From: Mycoplana rhizolycopersici
GTDB taxonomy: Bacteria > Pseudomonadota > Alphaproteobacteria > Rhizobiales > Rhizobiaceae
DNA: 64,000 nucleotides
Direction: 5' to 3'
NCBI RefSeq assembly: GCF_013378445.1
Contig: NZ_JABXYK010000002.1
Coordinates: 372,001 to 436,000 of the forward strand
The notes under the pieces were generated by a model that worked only from the letters and a program-made list of their open reading frames with translations, ran no database searches and was not told the origin of the DNA. The first letter of the stretch is position 1. Every line of letters begins with the position of its first letter. This document shows positions 24,549 to 34,160 of the stretch, in pieces. Position numbers and translations under genes: made by a program.

Positions 24549-24563
24549 CAACGCCGCTTGAAC

Positions 24564-25886
24564 TCAGTTCCGATCATTTTCGGAGGCGACATCGACGAAC
24601 TCGGTCTTGCCGGAACGCAGGCGCTGGACAAAGCCATAGAGCCTGGGGCTCTGCTTGATCGTCCGCTTGGCGTTCGCCTTTGCCCGGTGAACCGCTGCCA
24701 CAGCAGAACCGGCAACGGTCGTCGGCCAGAGCAGGTCGTGCTGCTGCGTCTCGATGTTGCACCAGGAACGCTTGTAGGCCTGGTCGCCGATGCCGAAGTC
24801 GAAGAGTGCGGCACCTTCGCCGCAGAGCTTTTCGATCATGAGGTGAAACAGGAATTCGCCTGGGCTGGCTTCAGGCGCGAAGCCTTCGTCGATCGAGCCG
24901 AACTGGCAGAGCACATGGTCGCCCTTGCGCGACAGGCCGGCAATCGCGATGATCCGTCCCGCATCGTCACCGCTTCGGATCCGCAGCGTATGCAACCTCA
25001 GCGGATAGTTGTCTTCCCGATTTGAAACGCGGGCAAGCGCACGGAAGAAGGCCTGCGTCTCTTCCTCGCGAAAGACGTTCGGCAGGCCCAGCGCTTCGAA
25101 CCGCACGGCCTTTTGCTGGAAGAACAGGGTCAGTGTGCGGCAGGCTTCGTCTCCGCTTTCCGCGATGACGTGCTCATGGCCGCCGAGCGCTTCCAGACGG
25201 CGCTCGCATTGGCGAAACTTCTTCCGCCGCCGCTTGGCGTTGAGCTGGGCGAGCGTCTGCGCGAAATCCCTGTGCAGTGACAGCTGGAACGATGCGTTCT
25301 GGTTCAGCACCGCCGGCAGCTGCGAGAGGGGATGTTCCTGCCCCCGCCAGTGCAGCGGAATGTTTTCCAGCATGAAGAGGTCGAAGTAGCGCGCGAACTG
25401 GCCGCGCGCCTGGTCGAGCGCACGCCTGAGGACCGGTGCAGGGGCCAGCGTGCGAAAGGCCTCGCTGTAGAGACCGGTATTGATGTTGCTGAAGCGTGAC
25501 GCGAGGAACCGCGCGATGCGGATCGGGCCGTGGCGCACGATCTCCAGCGGCAGGATCATCTCCGTGCGCCCCGCATGGACGCCCTCGACGATCAAAAGTC
25601 GGCTGCGATGGGTGGCCGCCCAGGCGCGGCACCAGTCGTAGCCCTGGTGAAGGGAAAGGTTGTCGTCCTTCTCCAGCGACCGCCAGCTTGCCTCCAGCGG
25701 CTCCATGCGGTTGTGCAGCTGGATGGAGAACGAGATGGTGCTCGGACGTCGCGCGCCGCCGGGAACGTAGCGCGCGAACCGGCCGAGGACATCGCCATCC
25801 GTGGGCATGATCTGGAAATCGAGCTGCATTGCCTCCGCGTCCGATACCGTCGTGTCCAGGTCAGGGTTGCGCCGGGATTGGTGCAC
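24564..25886 (-). CDS. FemAB/CelD-like GNAT acyltransferase
   Basis: A 440-residue protein resembling CelD/BcsL-type acetyltransferases found in polysaccharide loci. N-terminal: ASWRSLEKDDNLSLHQGYDW, typical of the first GNAT domain. The second domain has a KAVRFEALGLPNVFREEE segment and AGRIIAIAGLSRKGDHVLCQ, then an SPGEFLFHLMIEKLCGEG helix and DFGIGDQAYKRSWCN, all conserved in this family. It may acetylate sugar residues of the exopolysaccharide. It converges with the co-polymerase gene (15 bases apart). Start uncertain: GTG 25886 or ATG 25829, the latter with GGAGG only two bases away. Confidence 0.75.
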   Translation of the reverse strand: MHQSRRNPDLDTTVSDAEAMQLDFQIMPTDGDVLGRFARYVPGGARRPSTISFSIQLHNRMEPLEASWRSLEKDDNLSLHQGYDWCRAWAATHRSRLLIVEGVHAGRTEMILPLEIVRHGPIRIARFLASRFSNINTGLYSEAFRTLAPAPVLRRALDQARGQFARYFDLFMLENIPLHWRGQEHPLSQLPAVLNQNASFQLSLHRDFAQTLAQLNAKRRRKKFRQCERRLEALGGHEHVIAESGDEACRTLTLFFQQKAVRFEALGLPNVFREEETQAFFRALARVSNREDNYPLRLHTLRIRSGDDAGRIIAIAGLSRKGDHVLCQFGSIDEGFAPEASPGEFLFHLMIEKLCGEGAALFDFGIGDQAYKRSWCNIETQQHDLLWPTTVAGSAVAAVHRAKANAKRTIKQSPRLYGFVQRLRSGKTEFVDVASENDRN

Positions 25887-26019
25887 CTTACGACGGCATG
25901 AGGGGAGACTGGTTTAATTCCTGTGCCCGATGTCCGGCTGAAGGAGTGAAATCCGCAATCAAGGTTAGCATCGCGCTAACATGGCGATCCAGGTCTGGTC
26001 CGCCAGAGGCGCGTAGCGC

Positions 26020-26760
26020 CTATTCAAGCCAGCCGGTTGCAAGGCCGAGCGCGTAACCGCCCATCCCGCGTTCTGCTGCAAGGCGCGACATCGTGTTGTG
26101 GTCGTATCCGACGAGGCGGAAATCGACGCTCCAGCCCGTCATGCGTTCTTCCAGGATCGCATAGCGCGCGTGCGGCGAGCCGTTCTCCACCTTGTGCGGA
26201 CGGGGCTCGTCGTCGTCATAGGCGGGGCAACCGACGCTTCCAGGATTGACCACCAGCCGGCCGTCGGCCAGCGTGACGCAGCGGGGGATGTGGGTATGGC
26301 CGCAGAGAATGACTGGAAATCCGATGCCTTCGGCGAAGCGTTCGATGCGCTCGCGCGGCGAAATCCGCATCGCTCCGCCCGGCGTGACATCGTCCAGCCA
26401 GTAGGTCGTGTCGCTGGCCGGCGTGCCGTGACAGAGGAAGACGCTTCCGGCGACGATCCGCGTGGCGGGAAGCGATCGCAGCCACTCGAAATGCCGCGGC
26501 GACAGCTGCGCGTGCGCGATCCGGTCCCATTCGCCCATGTCGGCGATGCTTTTCTCCAGCAGCCAGCGGTCGTGGTTGCCGCAGATGGACGGGAAGTCGT
26601 GTTCGATCAGGAGATCTGCGGTGCGTGTGGCGTTAAGGGCGCCGCTGAGGTGGTCGCCGAGATTGACCACCATGTCCACGCTGCGGCTGGCGATGTCCGA
26701 CAGCACCGCCGCAAGCGCCAGGTCGTTTCCGTGGATATCGGCGATGGCTGCGATCCGCAT
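26020..26760 (-). CDS. metallophosphoesterase (calcineurin-like)
   Basis: A 246-residue phosphoesterase with the full two-metal motif set: DIHGN (residues 8-12), NLGDH (about 34), GNHDR (about 62), and GHTHIPR (about 154). Members of this small YfcE-like group cleave phosphodiesters or phosphoproteins; the substrate cannot be told. The ATG at 26760 lies four bases after the DUF2842 gene, so they form a pair. Confidence 0.82.
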   Translation of the reverse strand: MRIAAIADIHGNDLALAAVLSDIASRSVDMVVNLGDHLSGALNATRTADLLIEHDFPSICGNHDRWLLEKSIADMGEWDRIAHAQLSPRHFEWLRSLPATRIVAGSVFLCHGTPASDTTYWLDDVTPGGAMRISPRERIERFAEGIGFPVILCGHTHIPRCVTLADGRLVVNPGSVGCPAYDDDEPRPHKVENGSPHARYAILEERMTGWSVDFRLVGYDHNTMSRLAAERGMGGYALGLATGWLE

Positions 26761-26764
26761 CGCG

Positions 26765-26980
26765 TTACTCCTTCGGCCTTGCCGGTTTTTCCATCCACTT
26801 GATGATCAGCATGGCCGGCAGGATCCAGAGCAGCCCGCTGAAGAAGAAGTACAGCATGTGCACCCACCACGGCGAGGTGCCGAGCGTCAGCGACGCGACC
26901 GTCGTGGCCACGAGCGCGTAGACGATGACGAGGATGATGATCAGGACGGTGCCGATCAGTTTGCGCAGGCGAGGGGGCAT
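26765..26980 (-). CDS. DUF2842 family membrane protein
   Basis: A 71-residue protein with two membrane segments (about 9-30 and 39-60) and the family-like pattern [11 protein letters not shown] at the start and [15 protein letters not shown] at the end. DUF2842 proteins are small, alphaproteobacterial, and of unknown function. They often sit near ctaA, as here where ctaA is divergent. Confidence 0.8.
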   Translation of the reverse strand: MPPRLRKLIGTVLIIILVIVYALVATTVASLTLGTSPWWVHMLYFFFSGLLWILPAMLIIKWMEKPARPKE

Positions 26981-27105
26981 CTGAAATCTCGTTTGTTTTA
27001 TCCGCTTCGGGGCGGGCTTCTGCCGCGACCCGATGCCGCAAAGGCTCCGGGCTTGTTTTGCATGGCATCGTGATGCAAATCAACGCCGACGAGACAGGAG
27101 CCATC

Positions 27106-28209
27106 ATGACCAGTACCGCCGCCGTGACCGAACGCCAGCTCTTGAGCGACCTCGATCGCATCGACCGCAATCGCCGGGCCGTACGCGGCTGGCTTTTCGT
27201 CGTGCTGCTCACGCTGTTCGCGCTGGTGCTCGTCGGCGGCGCGACGCGGCTGACCGGTTCCGGCCTGTCGATCACCCAGTGGAAGCCTATCCACGGCGTC
27301 ATCCCGCCGCTGAATGATGCCGAATGGCAGGAGGAGTTCGAGCTCTACAAGCGCATCCCGCAATACGAACAGCTGAATTCGGACATGACGGTCGAAAGCT
27401 TCAAGTCGATCTTCTGGTGGGAATGGGCGCACCGACTGCTGGCACGATCGATCGGCATCGTCTTCGCCGTGCCGCTTCTTTATTTCTGGGCGACCGGACG
27501 GATCGAGCGGCGGCTTCGCTGGCCGCTCGTCGGCGTGCTGGCGCTCGGCGGCTTCCAGGGCTTCATCGGCTGGTGGATGGTGTCGTCGGGCCTGACGGAA
27601 CTGGTCTCGGTCAGCCAGTACCGGCTCGCGACCCACCTCGTCATCGCCTGTCTGATCTTTGCCGCCTGCACGTGGATCATGCGCGGGCTTTCGCCGCACA
27701 GCGACGATCCGGCGCCGGCGGAGAATTCTAAGAGGTGGGCAGCGGCGATCGCCTGCATGGCGCTTTTCCAGATCTATCTCGGCGCGCTGGTCGCCGGTCT
27801 CGACGCAGGCCTCGCCTACAACACCTGGCCGCTGATGGACGGCGCCATCGTGCCGGGCGATCTTTTCATCCAGGAGCCCTGGTGGATCAACCTGTTCGAG
27901 AACGTAAAGACCGTGCAGTTCGTCCATCGCTGCGGCGCCTATGTGCTGTGGGCGATGGTGCTCGTCCACATGATCGCCTCGCTGCGCGCCGCCCCCGGGA
28001 CCACCCATGCACGCCGCACGGTGGTGCTATTCATTCTGGTCTGTCTGCAGGCGCTGATTGGCATCCTGACGCTGATCTGGCAGGTGCCGCTCGACTGGGC
28101 GCTGGCGCACCAGGGTGGCGCGCTCGTCGTGCTTGGTTTCGCCGTCGCCCACTGGCGCGGCTTCGTCGGCGAATATCCGAAGCCGGTGGCGATCGAAGTT
28201 CGGGAATAA
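27106..28209 (+). CDS. ctaA: heme A synthase (COX15/CtaA)
   Basis: A 367-residue inner-membrane enzyme that oxidises heme O to heme A for aa3-type cytochrome oxidases. About eight membrane segments. The proteobacterial type-2 CtaA motifs are clear: [19 protein letters not shown] near residue 45, a WEWAHR histidine, RLATHLV, and [10 protein letters not shown] and [12 protein letters not shown] histidines that bind heme. ATG 27106 has AGGAG seven bases upstream; the longer frame from 27058 lacks a site. Confidence 0.93.
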   Translation: MTSTAAVTERQLLSDLDRIDRNRRAVRGWLFVVLLTLFALVLVGGATRLTGSGLSITQWKPIHGVIPPLNDAEWQEEFELYKRIPQYEQLNSDMTVESFKSIFWWEWAHRLLARSIGIVFAVPLLYFWATGRIERRLRWPLVGVLALGGFQGFIGWWMVSSGLTELVSVSQYRLATHLVIACLIFAACTWIMRGLSPHSDDPAPAENSKRWAAAIACMALFQIYLGALVAGLDAGLAYNTWPLMDGAIVPGDLFIQEPWWINLFENVKTVQFVHRCGAYVLWAMVLVHMIASLRAAPGTTHARRTVVLFILVCLQALIGILTLIWQVPLDWALAHQGGALVVLGFAVAHWRGFVGEYPKPVAIEVRE

Positions 28210-28237
28210 CGGAGACGGGCGAAGCGGGTCTTGCCGG

Positions 28238-28278
28238 AAACGACAAAGAGCATGGTCCGGAAGTGGATCATGCCCTTT
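28238..28278. terminator. hairpin between convergent ctaA and argC
   Basis: CGACAAAGAGCATG pairs with CATGCCCTTTGTCG (14 bp with one G-U in RNA) around a short loop. There is no long T-run, so it is a possible bidirectional transcription stop or an mRNA-stabilising hairpin between two converging genes. Confidence 0.5.
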
Positions 28279-28344
28279 GTCGTTGGCCCGCGTCCTTTCG
28301 GGACGTAGCCCCTTTGCAAGGACAGGCCGTCCTGTCGCCACGCC

Positions 28345-29277
28345 TTATCCGCGCAGCATCAGGTCCATGTTCTGTACGGCCGCACCGGACGCGCCCTTGC
28401 CGAGATTGTCGAGCAGCGCGACGAGGTTGACGTGCGGCGCACCGGCGGTGCCGAAGACGAAGAGCTTCATCCGGTCGGTGTCGGCCAGTTCCACCGCGTT
28501 GACCCGGGGCAGCGCGGCGCTTTGCTTGAGATCGACGACCTCGACGATGTCCTGGCCGGCATAGTGGTCGGCAAGGGCCGCGTGGATCGAGCCGAGCGAG
28601 GCGTTGTCGTTCAGATCAGCCAGATAGAGCGGCACCTGGACGATCATGCCCTGCGCGAACTTGCCGACGGACGGCGAGAACAGCGGTGCGCGCGCGAGCA
28701 GCGCGTGTACCTGCATCTCCGGCACGTGCTTGTGCTTCAGCGGCAGGCCGTAGAGGAAGTGCGGCGCATCGATATGCTCGGGATGGCCGGCATCCTCCAT
28801 CTGCGCGATCAGCTGCTTGCCGCCGCCGGTATAGCCGGAAACGGCGTTGACGGTGACGGGGTAGTCCTCCGGCAGGAGGCCGGCGGCGCGCAGCGGCCGG
28901 ATCAGGCCGATCGCGCCGGTCGGATAGCAGCCGGGATTTGCGACGTGGCGGGCGGCCGCGATCTTGCCGGCCTGCGCGCGGTCCATCTCGGCGAAGCCAT
29001 AGGCCCAGGCGGGATCGACCCGGTGGGCGGTGGAGGTGTCGATGATGCGCACGGAATTGTTGCCGGCGACCATGGCGACCGCTTCCTTCGCCGCATCGTC
29101 TGGCAGGCAGAGGATCGCGATATCGGCCGTATTCAGCAGATCCTCGCGCATCTTGTTGTTTCGGCGCTCGGCTTCCGGGATTGACAAAAGCTCGACATCT
29201 GCGCGGCCGGCCATGCGCGTGCGGATCTGCAGGCCCGTTGTGCCGTGTTCGCCATCGATGAAGATCTTCGGTTTCAT
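28345..29277 (-). CDS. argC: N-acetyl-gamma-glutamyl-phosphate reductase, type 2
   Basis: A 310-residue enzyme of arginine biosynthesis that reduces N-acetylglutamyl phosphate to the semialdehyde with NADPH. The nucleotide-binding start is [18 protein letters not shown]. The catalytic cysteine is in [15 protein letters not shown] (about residue 117) and the histidine in [10 protein letters not shown] (about residue 200). The length (about 310) marks the shorter ArgC2 class usual in rhizobia. Start ATG 29277; the open frame extends upstream but lacks coding character. Confidence 0.93.
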   Translation of the reverse strand: MKPKIFIDGEHGTTGLQIRTRMAGRADVELLSIPEAERRNNKMREDLLNTADIAILCLPDDAAKEAVAMVAGNNSVRIIDTSTAHRVDPAWAYGFAEMDRAQAGKIAAARHVANPGCYPTGAIGLIRPLRAAGLLPEDYPVTVNAVSGYTGGGKQLIAQMEDAGHPEHIDAPHFLYGLPLKHKHVPEMQVHALLARAPLFSPSVGKFAQGMIVQVPLYLADLNDNASLGSIHAALADHYAGQDIVEVVDLKQSAALPRVNAVELADTDRMKLFVFGTAGAPHVNLVALLDNLGKGASGAAVQNMDLMLRG

Positions 29278-29519
29278 GGGACTGCCTTTCGTTCTGCCGG
29301 TTAGGGGCACCGCAGGCCGCGCGCTGCATCGCGCAACGCCGGACGGCCTTCGGCCCGCTATACCGCCTCGGCATGACGCTTTCAATGCAAAGCGTTGGCT
29401 TGGTTGGCGCCGAGAACTCGCGACCGGCTTGATACTGCCCGCGTCGCCTCGGACCGCGATCTGACCTGCCCGCACCTTCTCCCGCAGGTGGGAGAAGGTG
29501 CGGGTGCCAAGGTGGCGGG
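29278..29519. other. argC upstream region with palindromic repeat
   Basis: This 242-base gap contains the argC leader and, at 29469-29504, a strong palindrome. GCGC-rich sequence near 29310-29360 looks like a degenerate repeat. No small gene is convincing. Confidence 0.4.
29469..29504. repeat. rhizobial-type repeated palindrome
   Basis: CCCGCACCTTCTCCC and GGGAGAAGGTGCGGG form a perfect 15-bp stem around a six-base loop. The ACCTTCTCCC core is typical of the repeated extragenic palindromes seen in rhizobia. It lies just after the agmatinase gene and may stop its transcript, though no T-run follows. Confidence 0.7.
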
Positions 29520-30473
29520 CTACCGTCGCTCCGCCAGCCAGCCGGCGTGCAGGCCGAGCATGTACATGGCGATGGTCGAGCCGGCGATGGCGGTGATGTC
29601 GGCGTGGTCATAGGCGGGTGCCACTTCGACGACGTCGGCGCCCTTGATGTGCAGGGCACCGAGATGGCGCAGCACGGAAAGGATCTTGGCGCTCGACGGA
29701 CCGCCGGCTACGGGCGTGCCGGTACCGGGCGCATAGGCGGGGTCGAGGCAGTCGATGTCGAAGGTCAGGTAGCAGGGCTTGTCGCCGACATGCCGGATGA
29801 TAGCGTCGGCGATCTCGGAAGCGGACATCTCCTCGACCTCGTAGCCATAGACGATGCGGATGCCGCAATCGTCGGGCGCATGCGTGCGGATGCCGATCTG
29901 GATCGAGGTGTCGGGATCGATCACGCCGTCCTTGACGGCGCGCGCCACGAACGAACCGTGGTCGATCCGGCCCTTTTCGTCCGGCCAGGTGTCCTGGTGG
30001 GCGTCGAACTGCACCAGTGACAGCGGCCCGTGGATCGCCGCATGCGCCTTCAGCACCGGCCAGGTGACGAAGTGGTCGCCGCCAAGCGTCAACAGGAAGG
30101 CGCCGGATTTCAGGATTTTCGCCGCTTCCCGCTCGATCGTCGCCGGCGTCTTCTGGTGGTTGCCGTAGTCGAGCAGGCAGTCGCCGTAGTCGATGACGGC
30201 CATGTTTGCGAACAGGTCCTGCTGGAAGGGGTATTGCGGGTCGTTGTCCATGATGGCGGACGCACGGCGGATTGCCTGCGGTCCGAAGCGCGCGCCCGGC
30301 CTGTTCGACGTGGCGGCGTCGAAGGGAATGCCCCAGACGACGGCGTCGACGTCCCTGAGGTTCTTGGTGTAGCGCCGGCGCATGAAGGAAAGCACGCCCG
30401 CATGCGTCGGGTCGGATGCCGCGCTCTTCAGGGATTTCGCCGTGACCGCATGGTCGATCGTCTTGTTTGCCAT
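29520..30473 (-). CDS. speB: agmatinase/arginase-family ureohydrolase
   Basis: A 317-residue manganese enzyme that probably releases urea from agmatine to give putrescine. The metal ligand motifs are intact: LGGDHF (about residue 127), QFDAHQDTW (about 153), and [18 protein letters not shown] (about 230-247). The GGP after the last motif and the length fit agmatinase better than arginase, though guanidino-acid hydrolases are hard to separate. It reads in the same direction as argC downstream, matching an arginine/polyamine theme. Confidence 0.85.
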   Translation of the reverse strand: MANKTIDHAVTAKSLKSAASDPTHAGVLSFMRRRYTKNLRDVDAVVWGIPFDAATSNRPGARFGPQAIRRASAIMDNDPQYPFQQDLFANMAVIDYGDCLLDYGNHQKTPATIEREAAKILKSGAFLLTLGGDHFVTWPVLKAHAAIHGPLSLVQFDAHQDTWPDEKGRIDHGSFVARAVKDGVIDPDTSIQIGIRTHAPDDCGIRIVYGYEVEEMSASEIADAIIRHVGDKPCYLTFDIDCLDPAYAPGTGTPVAGGPSSAKILSVLRHLGALHIKGADVVEVAPAYDHADITAIAGSTIAMYMLGLHAGWLAERR

Positions 30474-30548
30474 CAGCCGTCCTCCTTGGGTTGCAGGACG
30501 TTGGCCAATCGGCAGTGCGAAGGCAAGGGGGCGGGACGGCGATTTCCA

Positions 30549-30583
30549 CCGTCATCCGTCATCCGTCATCCGCCATCCGGGAT
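30549..30583. repeat. 7-bp tandem repeat CCGTCAT
   Basis: Three exact copies of CCGTCAT (30549-30569) followed by two decayed units (CCGCCAT, CCGGGAT) in the gap between the agmatinase and phhA genes. Intergenic, so length changes would not shift a reading frame. Confidence 0.7.
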
Positions 30584-30601
30584 CCCCCGGCGGAGCTGCG
30601 G

Positions 30602-31393
30602 TCAGGACGCCTTGGCCGCGAAGACCGGCGGGAAGTCGCCGAGCGCCTTGGCGTCGCGGATCGCAGCACCGATGTCCTCGTCGTTGATGGCGTCAAGATC
30701 GGCGAAGCTGTCGATGACGTAGTAGATCGGCTGGACGATATCGATCCGGTAGGGTGTGCGCAGCACCGTCATCAGGTCGAAGGGTCTGAATTCGCTTGTC
30801 TTCTCCACCATCGCCGCCCGTGTCTCGTTCGGCGACGAAACGATGCCGGCACCGTAGCAGCGGCGGCCCTTGTCAGTGTTGATCAGCCCGAATTCGACGG
30901 TGAACCAGAAGATGCGGAACAGGTGCCAGGAATAGTCCTTGCCGAGCGCCACGGCGTTTTCCCCGAAGCGGTGGACGAAGCTGGCATAGGCGGCATTCGT
31001 CAAAAGCGGGCAATGGCCGAACACCTCATGGAAGATGTCTGGCTCTTCGATGTAGTCGATATGCTCGCGCCGGCGGATGAAGGTGGCGAGCGGGAACTTG
31101 CCCTCCGAGAGCAACTGGAAGAACTTCGACGGCGCGATGAGCGCCGGCACACCCTCGACGCCGAAACCGGTCGCCTGCATCAGCCGCGCGTTGACGTCCT
31201 TCAGTTGCGGGACCCGCGGCGCATCCAGTCCGAGCGTCTTCACGCCGTGGAGATATTCGTCGCAGGCCTTGTCGGCGAGAAGGGCGATCTGGCGTGCATA
31301 GAGCTCGCTCCAGATCGCATCCTCCTCGGCGGTGTAGGCGTAGATGCCGTCCGCGTCCGGCAGCTTCGCGATGTATGTGCTTTCCTTCGGCAT
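30602..31393 (-). CDS. phhA: phenylalanine 4-monooxygenase
   Basis: A 263-residue biopterin- and iron-dependent enzyme converting phenylalanine to tyrosine. Iron ligands: HEVFGH (His at about 121 and 126) and a glutamate in WFTVEFGLI (about 166). The conserved EEPDIFHEVFGHCPLL block and the length (260-300) fit bacterial PhhA. Start ATG 31393. A divergent Lrp-type regulator (31532) is likely to control it. Confidence 0.93.
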   Translation of the reverse strand: MPKESTYIAKLPDADGIYAYTAEEDAIWSELYARQIALLADKACDEYLHGVKTLGLDAPRVPQLKDVNARLMQATGFGVEGVPALIAPSKFFQLLSEGKFPLATFIRRREHIDYIEEPDIFHEVFGHCPLLTNAAYASFVHRFGENAVALGKDYSWHLFRIFWFTVEFGLINTDKGRRCYGAGIVSSPNETRAAMVEKTSEFRPFDLMTVLRTPYRIDIVQPIYYVIDSFADLDAINDEDIGAAIRDAKALGDFPPVFAAKAS

Positions 31394-31531
31394 CCTGGCC
31401 TCCCGTCGCCATGCGGGCCTGCCCGCATCCTCTTACTTCGAAAAATTGTAGTCGAAGGCTGCGGATAGACTTTTCATTCTGGTGGCCGGATACTCGGAGT
31501 CTGAATGAAAATCGCGGGGAGGGCGGGTTTC

Positions 31532-31993
31532 ATGAAAGAAATTGATCAGGCAGGTATCCGCCTTCTGCGGCTGCTGCAGCAGGATTGCAGCCTTGCGCTT
31601 GCGGATCTCGCCGAGCGCGCCGGCATGTCGCAGAGTTCCGCCTGGCGCAAGGTGCAGGACCTGGAGGCGGCGGGCGTCATCCGCGCGCGCGTGGCGTTGC
31701 TGGACGCACGCAAGCTGGATCTGAAGCTCTGCGTCATTGCGCATGTGACGCTCGACGATCATCATGAGGAGGCGATCGCCTCCTTCTCCGCCGTCGTCAG
31801 GAACCATCCGGAGATCATGGAGTGCTACGCCCTGTCGGGGGCCTTCGACTACATGCTGAAGATCCGCGCTGCCGACGTCGAAAGCTACGAGGCCTTCATG
31901 ACGCGCCACCTGCTGCGCAACCCCCACGTCCGCAACGTCGTCTCCAGCTTCGTCCTGCGCGAGATGAAGGCCTCGACGGAACTGCCGATCTGA
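31532..31993 (+). CDS. Lrp/AsnC family transcriptional regulator
   Basis: A 153-residue regulator: winged HTH at residues 1-60 (LADLAERAGMSQSSAWRKVQ) and an AsnC ligand-binding domain (residues 65-150; GAFDYMLKIRAADVESYEAF). Lrp-type proteins sense amino acids. As it faces phhA from a 110-200 bp shared promoter region, phenylalanine or tyrosine is a reasonable effector, by inference. ATG 31532 is preferred since the domain begins there (MKEIDQAGIRLLRLLQ); ATG 31505 is an alternative. Confidence 0.87.
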   Translation: MKEIDQAGIRLLRLLQQDCSLALADLAERAGMSQSSAWRKVQDLEAAGVIRARVALLDARKLDLKLCVIAHVTLDDHHEEAIASFSAVVRNHPEIMECYALSGAFDYMLKIRAADVESYEAFMTRHLLRNPHVRNVVSSFVLREMKASTELPI

Positions 31994-32063
31994 AGGGCTT
32001 CCCGGCGCAGTCGCGATAAAAGTCGGGAAAAGGGCTTTTCTGCGCGGCGGACTCGACGCGGCT

Positions 32064-32090
32064 GGATACCGGATCAAGTCCGGCATGACG
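32064..32090 (+). repeat. 27-bp dispersed repeat, copy A
   Basis: Begins GGATACCGGATCAAGTCCGG and ends CATGACG; it contains an inner palindrome (CCGGATCAAGTCCGG). Its reverse complement lies at 32218-32244 with one mismatch. This GATCAAGTCC sequence is a familiar dispersed repeat in alphaproteobacteria. Confidence 0.75.
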
Positions 32091-32217
32091 GGGAATGGTA
32101 TGTGCCTGAGTAGGACTGCGGCTATTCAAACCTTGTCGCCCCCCCCATTGTCGTCGGCTAACACCTGGCTGCGTGCTGCACCGAGCGCTTTACCGTCGCA
32201 ATGAGGTCCACCGGGTC

Positions 32218-32244
32218 CGTCATGCCGGACTTGATCCGGCATCC
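32218..32244 (-). repeat. 27-bp dispersed repeat, copy B (inverted)
   Basis: Begins CGTCATGCCGGACTTGATCC on the plus strand; reverse complement of copy A with one mismatch (A/G). Together the pair could fold a transcript into a large hairpin. Confidence 0.75.
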
Positions 32245-32303
32245 AGCGCGCGCAAGTCCTTGCGCGCAAAAGTGCGGAACGTTGACCGTCGAGGCAGCTG
32301 AAA

Positions 32304-32333
32304 CGAGAAAAGGCCGGGACGAGCCCGGCCTTC
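32304..32333 (-). terminator. rpsI intrinsic terminator
   Basis: Minus strand: AAGGCCGGG, loop CTCGT, CCCGGCCTT, then TTCTCGTTT. It closes the rplM-rpsI operon. Confidence 0.75.
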
Positions 32334-32361
32334 CAGATATTCCGCAGAGTTCGTGAAGCGA

Positions 32362-32838
32362 TTAGCGCTTCGAGAACTGGAACGAACGGCGGGCCTTTGC
32401 CTTGCCGTACTTCTTGCGTTCGACGACGCGCGAGTCGCGGGTCAGGAAGCCGCCCTTCTTCAGGACCGGGCGCAGGCCCGGCTCGAAGTAGGTGAGCGCC
32501 TTGGACAGACCGTGACGGACGGCACCGGCCTGGCCGGAGAGACCGCCGCCGGCAACGGTGGCGACGATGTCGAACTGGCCTTCGCGGGCAGCAGCGACGA
32601 TCGGCTGCTGCAGGATCATCTGCAGGACCGGACGGGCGAAATAGGCTTCGAACGACTTGCCGTTGACGGTGATCTTGCCGGAGCCCGGCTTGAGCCATAC
32701 GCGGGCGACGGCGTCCTTGCGCTTGCCGGTGGCGTAGGAGCGGCCCTGGGCGTCAACCTTCTTGACGTGAACCGGGGCGGAGGAAGCCGGAGCGGCAGCA
32801 GCCGTACCCAGATCCTTCAGGGAAGAGAGGTCAGCCAT
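32362..32838 (-). CDS. rpsI: 30S ribosomal protein S9
   Basis: A 158-residue S9. Residues 1-32 are an alanine-rich extension usual in alphaproteobacteria, then the conserved [34 protein letters not shown] and the basic C-terminal tail [19 protein letters not shown], whose end reaches the P site tRNA. It lies two bases after rplM in the standard operon. Confidence 0.97.
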   Translation of the reverse strand: MADLSSLKDLGTAAAAPASSAPVHVKKVDAQGRSYATGKRKDAVARVWLKPGSGKITVNGKSFEAYFARPVLQMILQQPIVAAAREGQFDIVATVAGGGLSGQAGAVRHGLSKALTYFEPGLRPVLKKGGFLTRDSRVVERKKYGKAKARRSFQFSKR

Positions 32839-32840
32839 TA

Positions 32841-33305
32841 TCAGGCGCTCCTTACGTTCTTGCTGTTCAGCTTGGCGACGTCGAGGACGGTCGGCTGCTG
32901 TGCTTCATGCGGATGGTTGGCACCGGCGTAGACGCGCAGGTTCTTCATCTGGCGACGGCCGAGCGGGCCGCGCGGAACCATGCGTTCGACTGCCTTCTCG
33001 ATGACGCGCTCCGGGAAGCGGCCTTCGATGATCTGGCGCGCGGTGCGCTCCTTGATGCCGCCCGGGTAGCCGGTGTGCCAGTAGTACTTCTTGTCGGAGT
33101 ACTTCTTGCCGGTCAGAGCGACCTTCTCGGCGTTGATGACGATGACGTTGTCGCCGTCGTCGACGTGGGGGGTGTAGGTAGCCTTATGCTTGCCGCGCAG
33201 GTGGTTTGCGATGATGGAAGCGAGACGACCGACAACGAGGCCTTCGGCGTCGATGAGGATCCACTTCTTTTCCACCTCGGCGGGCTTCTGAGAGAAGGTT
33301 GCCAT
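32841..33305 (-). CDS. rplM: 50S ribosomal protein L13
   Basis: A 154-residue L13 with the family motifs [19 protein letters not shown] near the start, [20 protein letters not shown], and the [20 protein letters not shown] end. First gene of the rplM-rpsI operon; promoter at 33429-33457. Confidence 0.97.
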   Translation of the reverse strand: MATFSQKPAEVEKKWILIDAEGLVVGRLASIIANHLRGKHKATYTPHVDDGDNVIVINAEKVALTGKKYSDKKYYWHTGYPGGIKERTARQIIEGRFPERVIEKAVERMVPRGPLGRRQMKNLRVYAGANHPHEAQQPTVLDVAKLNSKNVRSA

Positions 33306-33428
33306 GGTAAAACTCTTTTCGTTTGGACCCGAGGCGCCAGGCGCCCGGGGCGTTTCTTGTTGCTTGGTTTGGCAGGCGTAAGCCGGCCAAAAACGAAAGC
33401 GGCCCGAACGGACCGCGATCTGTGCCGG

Positions 33429-33457
33429 CTTATAAGGGAGGGCTTTCAGGGCGTCAA
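33429..33457 (-). promoter_or_regulatory. rplM housekeeping promoter
   Basis: Minus strand: -35 TTGACG (33457-33452), 17-bp spacer, -10 TATAAG (33434-33429). This leaves a leader of about 115 bases before rplM, long enough for post-transcriptional control. Confidence 0.75.
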
Positions 33458-33512
33458 GCGACGTGTTTCGAGCGGCGAGAATAAAAACGCTGTAAAATCA
33501 ATTATTTGTTTT

Positions 33513-33534
33513 TGTGGTGGTATAATACCACAAT
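33513..33534. repeat. AT-rich palindrome after the thioesterase gene
   Basis: TGGTATAATACCA (6-bp arms) flanked by TGTGG/CCACAA, just after the PaaI-like stop and before the rplM promoter. It may act as a weak terminator for the thioesterase transcript or as a regulator site. Confidence 0.4.
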
Positions 33535-33972
33535 TTATCGCGGCGGAATCGAATAGGTCGCAGTCGCATGGGCGACCAGATCGCCTTCCGTCCCCGCCGA
33601 GATCGACGCTTCGATCACGGCCAGCCGCTTGCCGAGTTTCAGAAGCCGGCAGTCGCAGGTCAGCGGGCCGGGCTGTGGCTTTCGCAGGAAGTTGATGTTG
33701 AGGTTGGTCGTCACCGCCAGCGCCACCGGTCCGACATGCGCCAGCACCGTACAATAGGCGGTCACGTCGGCAAGGGCGAACATGGTCGGCCCGGAAACGG
33801 TGCCGCCGGGGCGCAGATGTTTTTCCGAAGGCGCCAGCCGCATGGCGACGGTGCCGGGCGCGACGGCGGTCACCTCGAACACCTTGCCGTCGGTATGAAT
33901 CTCGGGGAAATCGGTCTCCAAAAACCGGTTCAGCTCTTCGACGGTCATGACCGGGATATGTTCGTTCGCCAT
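33535..33972 (-). CDS. PaaI-family hotdog thioesterase
   Basis: A 145-residue acyl-CoA thioesterase-like protein. The hotdog features GGTVSGPTMFALADVTAYCTVLA (with the catalytic Asp of the PaaI family in ALAD) and VTTNLNINFLRKP are clear. It hydrolyses CoA thioesters; substrate unknown. Starts ATG 33972 (MANEHIPVMTVEELN); a divergent enoyl-CoA-hydratase-like gene lies 190 bases away, suggesting shared CoA chemistry. Confidence 0.85.
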   Translation of the reverse strand: MANEHIPVMTVEELNRFLETDFPEIHTDGKVFEVTAVAPGTVAMRLAPSEKHLRPGGTVSGPTMFALADVTAYCTVLAHVGPVALAVTTNLNINFLRKPQPGPLTCDCRLLKLGKRLAVIEASISAGTEGDLVAHATATYSIPPR

Positions 33973-34160
33973 CGTGATCTCATCCGTCCTCCGCCACGGC
34001 AAATGTGATAGAGCCGAAAGGCTTGGCAGTGCAATTGCCGGAAAGTCTAAGGTCGCGCATGGTGCGGCCACAGTCTTGAAACTGGCCTGCGGCGCGCGTA
34101 CCACGAGGCGGACGAAGACAAGATTCCGGAATGCAGATGAAACAGGATGGGAGTGTCGCC

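Larger units (their letters stand above)
31994..32361. other. gene-free stretch with inverted repeat pair and rpsI terminator
   Basis: This 368-base gap between the Lrp gene and rpsI carries two inverted copies of a 27-bp repeat (32064-32090 and 32218-32244) and the rpsI terminator (32304-32333). Reading frames in between lack coding character. Confidence 0.6.

Noticed and set aside
22803-24551. 582-codon minus-strand frame across the co-polymerase
   Set aside because: Antisense shadow without domain features.
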